Below, piece after piece: positions 48,745 through 56,015 of a DNA stretch of 64,000 nt (position 1 is its first letter; each line of letters opens with the position of its first letter). A program made the position numbers and the translations under genes. The DNA is taken from assembly GCA_021295915.1 (NCBI GenBank), contig JAGWBK010000017.1, positions 1 through 64,000 on the forward strand, given 5' to 3'. This DNA comes from Dehalococcoidia bacterium. Lineage in GTDB: Bacteria > Chloroflexota > Dehalococcoidia > Lucifugimonadales > UBA1123. The notes under the pieces are model-generated. The model saw only the letters and a list, made by a program, of their open reading frames with translations. It did no database searches and was not told where the DNA came from.

Positions 48745-50799
48745 ATGGGGGATGGACCAGTGTCATACGAGACTTACTCAGGTGTCCGGACGATGGGTGT
48801 CAGCTCGGAGGGCATCAGCTTCGTGAAGAACATCATGGCGCCCACCCGGGACGGTACGAGGCTCGCGATGGACATTCACGTGCCGGCAGGAGATGGGCCA
48901 TGGCCCGTGATCCTCACGTACATCCCGTATCGCAAGGACGACCAGGAACCAATGACGGGGATGCAGCATCACTGGGCGCAGCATGGATATGTCGGCGCTC
49001 GTGTAGACTGCCGCGGCACCGGCTCCAGCGAAGGCTCGAACGACGACGAGTACCGTCCGGTCGAACAGCGCGACGGCTACGACGTGGTCGAGTGGATCGC
49101 AGAGCAGGAGTGGTGCGACGGCAAGGTCGCCATGACGGGTGGCTCCTATGGTGGGTTCACCAGCGTGCAGGTCGCTGCGCTCGCGCCTCCTCACCTCGTG
49201 ACGATCATCCCATGGAACTTCACCGATGACAGGTACACGGACGACTGCCACTATCGCGGCGGCGCGTGGCGATGCTACTACGACATTGGTGCGTACGGCT
49301 GCTCCATGGTGGGCATGAACGCGATGCCGCCCTATCCCGAGTACAGCGGCGAACGCTGGGCCGAGGTCTGGGAGGAGCATCTCGAGCAGAACAGACCCTA
49401 CCTGCTGAACTGGCTTGCCAACCAGACGGACGGTGAGTACTGGCGGGCAGGGAGCATTCGGGACCGGTACCACGAAATCGAGGCGTCGGCGCTGCTCATC
49501 GGAGGCTGGCGCGACGGCTACTGCAATGCTCCGCTCAGGACGTCACAGCACATGACGTCTCCGACCAGGGTGGTCGTCGGCCCGTGGAATCACTCCGGTC
49601 CTGACTGCGAGACTCCAGGGCCGTCCCTGTCTCGCGAGCACCTCACGGTGCGCTGGTGCGACCACTGGCTCAAGGGGATAGACAACGGCATCATGGACGA
49701 GCCGGACATCAACGTGTACGTCCAGACGTTCGATGTGCCGGACGCGTATCGAACTCACACGTCAGGGTATTGGAGGACGGAGAATTCTTTCCCTGTTCCT
49801 GGTTCATGGACTCAGCGTCTCAGGCTTGGCAGCGATCTCGCGACGGACGAGCCGAGCCGAAACTGTGACGAGTACGAGTACAGGCCGTCGGTGGGTATCG
49901 CGGGAGGGCTGTGGAGCGCGGGAGTCCCATTCGGTCTGCCAAGCGACCAGCGCGTCGACGAAATCTACTCAGTGAACTACACGTCTGAGCCTCTCGACGA
50001 GCCACTGGAGATCATCGGCATGGGCAAGGCCGTGATCAATGTCAGCACCACTGCGCCTGTCATGGCATTCGTGGCGCGGCTTTCAGACGTCGCCCCCGAT
50101 GGCACAAGCGCGCAGGTGTCGATCGGAGTGCTGAATGGGACGCGTCGCAACTCGCTCGCAGGTCCGGAGCCGATGGAGCCTGGCGAAGTCTACGAGCTTC
50201 ACGTGGACTTGGACGCAACGGCGTGGAGGTTCGAGCGAGGGCACAGGATCCGGCTCTCGATAAGCAGCGCGGACTTTCCGAACCTGTGGCCGACGCCGTA
50301 CAAGGGAACTAACCGCGTGTACCGGGACGGCGGACGCGAGTCGTACCTTGAGCTGCCGGTCGTGCCGAGCCGGGACGCTCCGGTTGGAGAGCTTCCTCCT
50401 GACGAGATGGAGTATGAGCCCTCCGCCTCACCTCGCAAATACCCGGAGTCGTCTCCACAGGTGGTCCCTTGGGAGATTGCGCAAGACATGCTGAGGGACC
50501 GCACAGGGCTCAGGCTGCACACGGTGAACGAGGATAGGGCCAGCGCGGACATGAACGTCAGGACGGAAGCGAAGCTCGAGGTGTGGGCGAACAACCGCGA
50601 CCCCGCAGACACCACGGCTATAGGTCAACACCTCAGGACGATCACCCGCACGGACGGCGTGATCAACGTCGACACGTCGGCGAACGTGCGAAGCACCGAG
50701 GACGCCATCCACGTCTCGATAGACCTGGACGTCCGTATAAACGGGCTGCCGCATCACCAGCGACGCTGGGTGGAGTCGTTCAGGCGGGAGTTGCTCTGA
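48745..50799 (+). CDS. CocE/NonD-family hydrolase
   Basis: The ATG at 48745 (MGDGPVSYETYS) or one 16 codons further gives about 680 residues. The alpha/beta domain has IMAPTRDGTRLAMDIHVP, the nucleophile elbow TGGSYGGFTSVQ, an acidic turn in GGWRDGYCNAP and the catalytic His in VGPWNHSGPD. The C-terminal jelly-roll domain (SSADFPNLWPTPYKG) is typical of X-Pro dipeptidyl peptidase/cocaine esterase relatives. Family members hydrolyse esters or acylated amino acids; the real substrate is unknown. It is convergent with the SDR gene. Confidence 0.9.
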   Translation: MGDGPVSYETYSGVRTMGVSSEGISFVKNIMAPTRDGTRLAMDIHVPAGDGPWPVILTYIPYRKDDQEPMTGMQHHWAQHGYVGARVDCRGTGSSEGSNDDEYRPVEQRDGYDVVEWIAEQEWCDGKVAMTGGSYGGFTSVQVAALAPPHLVTIIPWNFTDDRYTDDCHYRGGAWRCYYDIGAYGCSMVGMNAMPPYPEYSGERWAEVWEEHLEQNRPYLLNWLANQTDGEYWRAGSIRDRYHEIEASALLIGGWRDGYCNAPLRTSQHMTSPTRVVVGPWNHSGPDCETPGPSLSREHLTVRWCDHWLKGIDNGIMDEPDINVYVQTFDVPDAYRTHTSGYWRTENSFPVPGSWTQRLRLGSDLATDEPSRNCDEYEYRPSVGIAGGLWSAGVPFGLPSDQRVDEIYSVNYTSEPLDEPLEIIGMGKAVINVSTTAPVMAFVARLSDVAPDGTSAQVSIGVLNGTRRNSLAGPEPMEPGEVYELHVDLDATAWRFERGHRIRLSISSADFPNLWPTPYKGTNRVYRDGGRESYLELPVVPSRDAPVGELPPDEMEYEPSASPRKYPESSPQVVPWEIAQDMLRDRTGLRLHTVNEDRASADMNVRTEAKLEVWANNRDPADTTAIGQHLRTITRTDGVINVDTSANVRSTEDAIHVSIDLDVRINGLPHHQRRWVESFRRELL

Positions 50800-50815
50800 A
50801 GACGGCCTCGCTGTC

Positions 50816-51568
50816 TTAGACCGCGGTGAATCCCCCGTCGACCACCAGTTCTGCGCCGGTTATGTAGGACGCTTCGTCGGAGGCCAGGAACAGCACGGCG
50901 TGTCCGACCTCTTCGGTGCGGCCCAGGCGGCGCATCGGCACCACATCGACCATGTTGCTCCTCATGCCCGGGTCCCGCTCTGCGCTGGACGAGCGCATCG
51001 GCGGCATCGCGCCGGGATGCACGGAGTTCACCCTGATCCCGTCCTGGGCGTACTGCACCGCCGCGGACTTCGTGACGATCCGTACTGCACCCTTGGACGC
51101 GTTGTATCCCATGTGGATGACGTTCTGGCCCACGATGCCGCTGATGGACGATATGTTCACGATGGAACCGCCGCCCACCTTCTGCATCTCGGGTATCACG
51201 CTCTTCATGCCGAGGAACACGCCCTTGGCGTTGATATTCATGAAGTTGTCCCAGCCCTCGACGCTCATCGAGTCGGGATGATGCGTGCCGCTGATGCCGG
51301 CGTTGTTCACGAGGACATCCACCTTGCCGTAGCGTGCAACCGTGGCTTCGACGGCGTCTGCCCAGTTGGACTCGCTGGTGACGTCGAGCTTCATGAAGAC
51401 GGCATCGCCGCCTGACTCGGCGATCTCAGCTTCGACCTGCCGACCCTCTTCTTCCATGACGTCGGCGATGACGACCTTCGCGCCCTCGCGGACGAAGATC
51501 CGGCACTCCTCGGCGCCCATTCCGTTTGCGCCGCCCGTGATGATTGCAACCTTACCTTCGAGCCTCAT
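50816..51568 (-). CDS. Short-chain dehydrogenase/reductase
   Basis: This 250-residue classical SDR has TGGANGMGAEECRIF (NAD binding), an acidic residue after the second strand (IADVMEEE, suggesting NAD), NNAG in the VDVLVNNAGISG stretch, active-site Ser in IVNISSISGIVGQ and YNASKGAVRIVTKSAA (Tyr-x-x-x-Lys). The C-terminus VTGAELVVDGGFTAV-like end (ITGAELVVDGGF) is the usual one for 3-oxoacyl/hydroxysteroid/glucose dehydrogenase relatives. The substrate is not predictable. It is divergent from the phosphotriesterase-like gene. Confidence 0.92.
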   Translation of the reverse strand: MRLEGKVAIITGGANGMGAEECRIFVREGAKVVIADVMEEEGRQVEAEIAESGGDAVFMKLDVTSESNWADAVEATVARYGKVDVLVNNAGISGTHHPDSMSVEGWDNFMNINAKGVFLGMKSVIPEMQKVGGGSIVNISSISGIVGQNVIHMGYNASKGAVRIVTKSAAVQYAQDGIRVNSVHPGAMPPMRSSSAERDPGMRSNMVDVVPMRRLGRTEEVGHAVLFLASDEASYITGAELVVDGGFTAV

Positions 51569-51726
51569 GGTTCACCTCAGGGAATCTAATGTCATCTGCT
51601 GTATGGATTAAACGACTGCCGTGCAGGACTGCGCCGATTCTAACACCGCAGAACTCAGGCAACACTAGTACAATCCGACTGGAGATAGCCCCTATTGGGT
51701 AAGCATGGAGCGATTGGAGGTGTGGA

Positions 51727-52716
51727 ATGGCGACCATAAACTCGGTGCTTGGGCCACTGGATACGGCGGACCTGGGGTTCACCCTGCCCCATGAGCACCT
51801 GATCGACTCGTCGGCGGGCATACGGGAGACATACCCCGAGCTCGAATTCCGGGACCAGGCGTTGGACATGGCTCTGGAGTCGTTCAACGAGGCCAAGAGT
51901 GGCGGAGTCGACACTGTCGTAGAGGTCTCTCCGCTCGACCTGGGTCGGGACGTGGTTCTCATGAAGGAGGTCTCGGAGAAAACGGGGGTACAGTTCATCT
52001 GCTGCACCGGCTGCTGGCTGGACATTCCGCGCAGCTTCTGGGGACGAGACAAGGACTTCATCGCGGACCTCTGGGTGCGTGAAGTCGAGGTGGGGATCGA
52101 CGGCACTGACATCAAGGCCGGCATCATCAAGGTGGCCACCAGCGACCCGATCACCGAGAACGAAGAGCTTATGCTGCGGGCCTCGGCCAGGACGCACCTG
52201 CGCACCGGCATCCCTATCACCACCCACACGCCGGCCGACTCAACGATAGGCCTGGAGCAGGTGCGAATCCTGACAGAGGAGGGCGTCGAGCCTCAGGACG
52301 TCTATATAGGGCATCTCAGCAACACCCTCGACCCGGACTATCACCGCGAACTGGCCATGCTCGGAGTGTGGCTCGGCTGGGACATCAACAACCCCTTCGG
52401 TCGACCGGAGCTGCCCACATGGCAGGGGAGGACCGACTACCTGAAGGAGCGGCTGGACGAGGGCCTTGATGCCAACATGATGCTGTCGCATGACTGGAAC
52501 ATCGTGCTGTCCCGCATCGGCTCGTCCGGTATGCCCGGCAAGGAGGGGAACCCAGACGGCTACCTCTGGATCAGCCGCGCGATAATTCCGAGGCTGATGG
52601 AGTCCGGGATCGAGCAGTCGGTCATCGACCGGATGATGATCGAGAATCCCAGAAGATACTTCGAGGAGGTGATTGCCAGCCTTACTTGGGCAGGCTGCAG
52701 ACGTCGAGGGCGGTGA
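51727..52716 (+). CDS. Phosphotriesterase-related amidohydrolase
   Basis: This 329-residue TIM barrel has the first metal block LPHEHLIDSSAG, the bridging-lysine region IKAGIIKVATS, two histidine ligands in ITTHTPADS and YIGHLSNTLDPDYH, and the catalytic aspartate in MLSHDWNI. These are the binuclear-metal residues of the PTE/PHP family. Natural relatives are lactonases (PLLs) or esterases, and true phosphotriesterase activity is usually a side reaction. The gene ends with a 35-base convergent overlap with the M20 peptidase gene. Confidence 0.9.
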   Translation: MATINSVLGPLDTADLGFTLPHEHLIDSSAGIRETYPELEFRDQALDMALESFNEAKSGGVDTVVEVSPLDLGRDVVLMKEVSEKTGVQFICCTGCWLDIPRSFWGRDKDFIADLWVREVEVGIDGTDIKAGIIKVATSDPITENEELMLRASARTHLRTGIPITTHTPADSTIGLEQVRILTEEGVEPQDVYIGHLSNTLDPDYHRELAMLGVWLGWDINNPFGRPELPTWQGRTDYLKERLDEGLDANMMLSHDWNIVLSRIGSSGMPGKEGNPDGYLWISRAIIPRLMESGIEQSVIDRMMIENPRRYFEEVIASLTWAGCRRRGR

Positions 52717-53914
52717 GGGCGAGGACCTTTGCGACCTGCTCCATGTCGCTGATGCGGCTGTACTCGTCCGGGATGGTCTCGGACTCGGAGCCGCCTCCGG
52801 GACCGTACAGCAGGCACGGGACTCCGGCGCGCCACAGGTGACAGGTGTCGTCGCCGGTGTATGAGCCGGGCAGCACTGTGCCGACTCCGTCGGGCTCGCG
52901 TCCGGTTACTGTGCGGTACTGTCGCAGGACGCAGTCGAGGATGTACTCGTCCTTCGGTTCCATGACGACCGTGAACACGCGGTACCTCGGGTCGGGCGGC
53001 ATCTCGATCTCGTATTCGAAGTCGGGGTCGTCGGCCTTGATGCGGTCGAGGGCGCGTTCGATGTCGGCCTTGACCGACGCCGAGGTCATGCCGGGCAGGA
53101 AGCGGACGTCGACGATCACGGTGCAGAAGTCGGAGACGAAGTTGGGGCCGCGCATGTCGTAGTCGCGTCCGCGTCCGCCGATAATTCCGCCGACGTTTAT
53201 CCTCGGCAGACCGGGGAGGTCTTCGCGGGGTGTGTAGGTGAACTCCACGCCATCGATGGCGGGCACGGCCTTGCACATCTTGGCGATGGCGTCGACGGCC
53301 TCTTCCTTGCGGCTGATGTGCCGGGAGTTACCTAGGACGTGGATTGCCATCTCAACCACGCCAGCGTGGACGGTGAGGATGTTGTCTGCGCCGAACGGCT
53401 CGGGCACCACGGCCATGTCGGTTAGCGGGCCGTTCTGGCAGAGGTAGGTCGTGCCCACTCCTCCCTGAAGCTCGCCAACGACGCAGGCGAGTACGAGGTC
53501 GCCCTGGAGAGATACGCCGGACTTGCGTATGGCTTCGGCTGCGGTCACGAGAGACGAAACGCCGGCCTTCATGTTGCGAATGCCTCCGCCGTAGATGAGG
53601 TCGCCCTCGATGCTGGGCGTCCACGGGTCTCGCTTCCAGCCCATGGCGAGCGGGTCGATGTCGATGTGGCCGTTGAGCATGAAGGACTTGCCGCCGCCGG
53701 TGCCCCTGAGGATTGCGACGGTTTGGAAGCGGCCGGGCTCGACCTCCTGCAGCTGGACCTCGTAGCCGCGCTCCCCCAGGTAGTCTCCGAGGAAGCGAGC
53801 GACGTCGCTCTCCTCCGTCTTGAAGCTGGGGATCCTGATGAGGTCCTGGGCGAGGTTGAGCATCTCTTCGCGGTCGACGCTGTCGAGGATCTGTTGGATT
53901 GCTTCTGTGGTCAT
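52682..53914 (-). CDS. M20-family metallopeptidase (ArgE/DapE/CPG2-like)
   Basis: The ATG at 53914 (MTTEAIQQIL) follows AGAGGTGA; 20 further codons are open upstream but unlikely to be used. The 410 residues contain the metal block LNGHIDIDP, the GGGIRNMKAGVSSL dimetal aspartate region, VVGELQGGVGT (base glutamate) and the lid dimerisation domain (MAIHVLGNSRHISRKEEAVDAI). They end with GDDTCHLWRAGVPCLLYGPGGG. Such enzymes deacylate N-acyl amino acids or hydrolyse dipeptides. Cellular role is unknown. It overlaps the convergent PTE-like gene. Confidence 0.91.
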   Translation of the reverse strand: MTTEAIQQILDSVDREEMLNLAQDLIRIPSFKTEESDVARFLGDYLGERGYEVQLQEVEPGRFQTVAILRGTGGGKSFMLNGHIDIDPLAMGWKRDPWTPSIEGDLIYGGGIRNMKAGVSSLVTAAEAIRKSGVSLQGDLVLACVVGELQGGVGTTYLCQNGPLTDMAVVPEPFGADNILTVHAGVVEMAIHVLGNSRHISRKEEAVDAIAKMCKAVPAIDGVEFTYTPREDLPGLPRINVGGIIGGRGRDYDMRGPNFVSDFCTVIVDVRFLPGMTSASVKADIERALDRIKADDPDFEYEIEMPPDPRYRVFTVVMEPKDEYILDCVLRQYRTVTGREPDGVGTVLPGSYTGDDTCHLWRAGVPCLLYGPGGGSESETIPDEYSRISDMEQVAKVLALTALDVCSLPK

Positions 53915-53956
53915 GCTGTCACCTCTGATCGTTCGATCTCTGGGCTTGCTGGTGGG

Positions 53957-54013
53957 CGAACTTTTCACCCTCACCCCCGGATCAAGTCCGGGGCAGGCTC
54001 TCAGGGAGAGGGG
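53957..54013. repeat. Nested repeat (family C within family A)
   Basis: TTTCACCCTCACCCCC, then CGGATCAAGTCCGGGG and CTCTCAGGGAGAGGGGG. It is nearly identical to the left part of the 47107 cluster. A further family C piece (CTTCGACAAGCTCAGGACGAAC) lies at 54099-54120 in the same gap. Confidence 0.85.
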
Positions 54014-54133
54014 GCCGGTGGGCTGGTACTGATGCTTGTCTGTATACCTATACGATCCCTGTAAGCCCCTAGAGAGGGGCCTGCAATCCTGTAGGCATCC
54101 TTCGACAAGCTCAGGACGAACGGGTATCGGGCT

Positions 54134-55000
54134 CTACTTGCCGAGTCCTACGTGCCAGTAGCGTTTGCCTTCGGTGCGTCTGACGGTCCCGAAGCCCGGA
54201 AGGGGGAAGTGGCAGGATATGACGGGCGTTTCCCGGGCTTCCACGTCGTCTAGCACCTTTCTTCGGGTCTCGGTGGAGAGCGGCCAGTCGTAGTCGAAGT
54301 GGCAGTTCCAGTCATCCTCGGTCACTTGTGCTGGATGCACGAACACGTCCCCCTGTATCAGGGCTTCTTCGCCCTGGGATGAGACGAGAACGCTCATGTG
54401 TCCCGGCGTATGGCCGGGGGTGTGCACAGCCCTCAGCTCAGAGGTCAGATCGGTGTCCTCGGTGAGCGTGTCGAAGAGGCCGAGATCGACGATTGACTCC
54501 ACGCACCTGTCCATGAATTGAACGCTCGATGCCGCCTGAATGTCCGGCCTGCGGAAGTGGTCGAGGTCGGCCTGGTGTGCCACGTACCGGGCGTTGGGAA
54601 AGGCGGGGAGCAGCTTGCCGTCGCGCTCTATGACGTTCCAGCCAACGTGATCGGAGTGAAGGTGGGAGATGAAGACGGTGTCGACCTCCCTGGGGCTGAC
54701 GCCCTTGGCGGTGAGGTCATCCATCAGCTCTCCCATGCGTCCTCCGATGGACTCGATGGGGCCCTCGCCGTATCCGGTGTCGATCAGGATGGTCCGGCCC
54801 TGAGAGCGCACCAAGTAACAGCCGATCTCAATAAGCATGTGGTCGCCGTCGAAGGTATCGGGATAGCGCTCCTTGTAGGGCGTCCATGCCTCGGCGGGCA
54901 CTGTCGAGAACAGCTCAGGGAGTGGCATGGGGAACGGAAAGTTCATATCTGAAAGGGCGACGATCTCAACGCCGCCCACGTGCAGGGTGAAGTCTGACAT
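54134..55000 (-). CDS. MBL-fold metallo-hydrolase
   Basis: The ATG at 55000 (MSDFTLHVGG) stands six bases after GGAGG. The 288-residue protein has the metallo-beta-lactamase motif ISHLHSDHVGWN (H-x-H-x-D-H), a third ligand His in TPGHTPGHMSVLVSS, an aspartate in IQGDVFVHP and a late His in ISCHFPLPGFG. These bind two metal ions. The sequence resembles quorum-quenching lactonase/N-acyl homoserine lactonase-like and alkylsulfatase-like members; the substrate is open. It lies just downstream of a VOC gene on the same strand. Confidence 0.9.
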   Translation of the reverse strand: MSDFTLHVGGVEIVALSDMNFPFPMPLPELFSTVPAEAWTPYKERYPDTFDGDHMLIEIGCYLVRSQGRTILIDTGYGEGPIESIGGRMGELMDDLTAKGVSPREVDTVFISHLHSDHVGWNVIERDGKLLPAFPNARYVAHQADLDHFRRPDIQAASSVQFMDRCVESIVDLGLFDTLTEDTDLTSELRAVHTPGHTPGHMSVLVSSQGEEALIQGDVFVHPAQVTEDDWNCHFDYDWPLSTETRRKVLDDVEARETPVISCHFPLPGFGTVRRTEGKRYWHVGLGK

Positions 55001-55039
55001 AGGCCCCTCCAACGTGGCTTAGGGGTATCCTACCTCAAG

Positions 55040-55516
55040 TCAGCCGCTATCGCCCGCCACGCTGTCTGACACGTCTCCCATGACGTCTTCGAAGCTCCTG
55101 GTGATGTCCACGGCCTCGAAGAAGACCAGTCTGTAGCCGTCCGGGTCATGGACGACGATGTCGCGGGTGTTCCAGGGCCGGTTTACGGGGCCTTCGGCTA
55201 TTTCCACACCGTTGCTGACGAGATTTGCGGCCATCTCGTCCACGGAGGTCGTGTCGACCAGGAGCGAGAAGGCGACGCCGATGCCCTTAGGCTGTGCTGC
55301 GTCGGACGGAGATGTGTCGGGGACCAGGAGCAGGTCTGCGTACTTCCGCCAGCGTACGTGGGCCATCGCGAGTCCGCCGCCGGGCATGGGCAGGCTGTAC
55401 GCGGAGACGAATCCCACCCTGTTGGTGTACCAGTCAAGGGACGCGGCCACGTCTGTCACGGACAGCGTCGGGAAGAGGGGGATGGGGTAGATCTCGATTT
55501 CTGGTTGGTCCATCAT
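55040..55516 (-). CDS. VOC-family (glyoxalase-like) protein
   Basis: This protein of about 158 residues has two beta-alpha-beta-beta-beta units: PIPLFPTLSVTDVAASLDWYTNRVGF and GIGVAFSLLVDTTSVDEMAANLVSNG, with RPWNTRDIVVHDPDGYRLVFFE carrying the usual late glutamate. VOC proteins bind a metal and act as dioxygenases, isomerases or resistance proteins. Upstream start choices at 55531 or 55516 differ by five residues. It stands close upstream of the MBL gene and may share its transcript. Confidence 0.85.
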   Translation of the reverse strand: MMDQPEIEIYPIPLFPTLSVTDVAASLDWYTNRVGFVSAYSLPMPGGGLAMAHVRWRKYADLLLVPDTSPSDAAQPKGIGVAFSLLVDTTSVDEMAANLVSNGVEIAEGPVNRPWNTRDIVVHDPDGYRLVFFEAVDITRSFEDVMGDVSDSVAGDSG

Positions 55517-55624
55517 CGCTCTACGCTCCAACTGCCACTAAAGCTCGGAATACTCGATTGGGCTTACATGATCCGGGAAAACTGAGTCCAGATAGGTATT
55601 TTACCCCTTGGTATAGCGGCGGGC

Positions 55625-55780
55625 GTGGTCAATTTCCTTGTGGCGATGTACATGTCAGGGTCTGACCCGTGGACCTTCCTCATCATCAGCAACGTCCTCC
55701 TGAATATCGGGGCTCTCAGCCTCTTCGTCATAGGAATAGGGATGTACCAGTCGCGGAGAGGGCTTGCCGAGCAGGGTTAA
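55625..55780 (+). CDS. Small membrane protein (possible)
   Basis: From the GTG at 55625 the frame reads VVNFLVAMYMSGSD, then two hydrophobic stretches (FLIISNVLLNIGALSLFVIGIGMY) and ends QSRRGLAEQG. The frame is also open upstream to a TGA at 55583, which itself is preceded by an in-frame ATG at 55568, so the present start may be secondary or the gene may be decayed. At about 51 residues it is below the usual annotation limit. Confidence 0.4.
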   Translation: MVNFLVAMYMSGSDPWTFLIISNVLLNIGALSLFVIGIGMYQSRRGLAEQG

Positions 55781-55798
55781 TCAGACAGGATGCTATCC

Positions 55799-55901
55799 CA
55801 GATTAGTAGGCGGACAGCAAGGGCAACCGTCTTTCGACAGGCTCAGGGCGAACGGATGCGGGCAAGATGCCCGCGCTCCAGATTGGGTGCCTACTAATCT
55901 G
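55799..55901. repeat. Short element with 13-base terminal inverted repeats
   Basis: CAGATTAGTAGGC at 55799-55811 is the perfect inverse of GCCTACTAATCTG at 55889-55901. The interior contains a family C piece (CTTTCGACAGGCTCAGGGCGAAC) and a GCGGGCAAGATGCCCGC hairpin. The 103-base unit has the architecture of a miniature inverted-repeat element. No target duplication is obvious. Confidence 0.65.
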
Positions 55902-55943
55902 ATACAGGTCAATCAGCCAGTTACCTGCTGACTGATTAGCGGG

Positions 55944-55995
55944 AGCACAGGCGGAGGGCAGGGCCTCAGAGCGGGCTTCGCCCTCCGCCTGTGCT
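55944..55995. terminator. Long hairpin after the MMPL gene
   Basis: AGCACAGGCGGAGGGC at 55944-55959 pairs perfectly with GCCCTCCGCCTGTGCT at 55980-55995 around a 20-base loop. It lies 20 bases beyond the stop of the broken MMPL gene on the minus strand. It could end that transcript, though no T-run follows, or be another repeat. Confidence 0.5.
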
Positions 55996-56015
55996 ATTGG
56001 CAGGACTGTTAGCGA

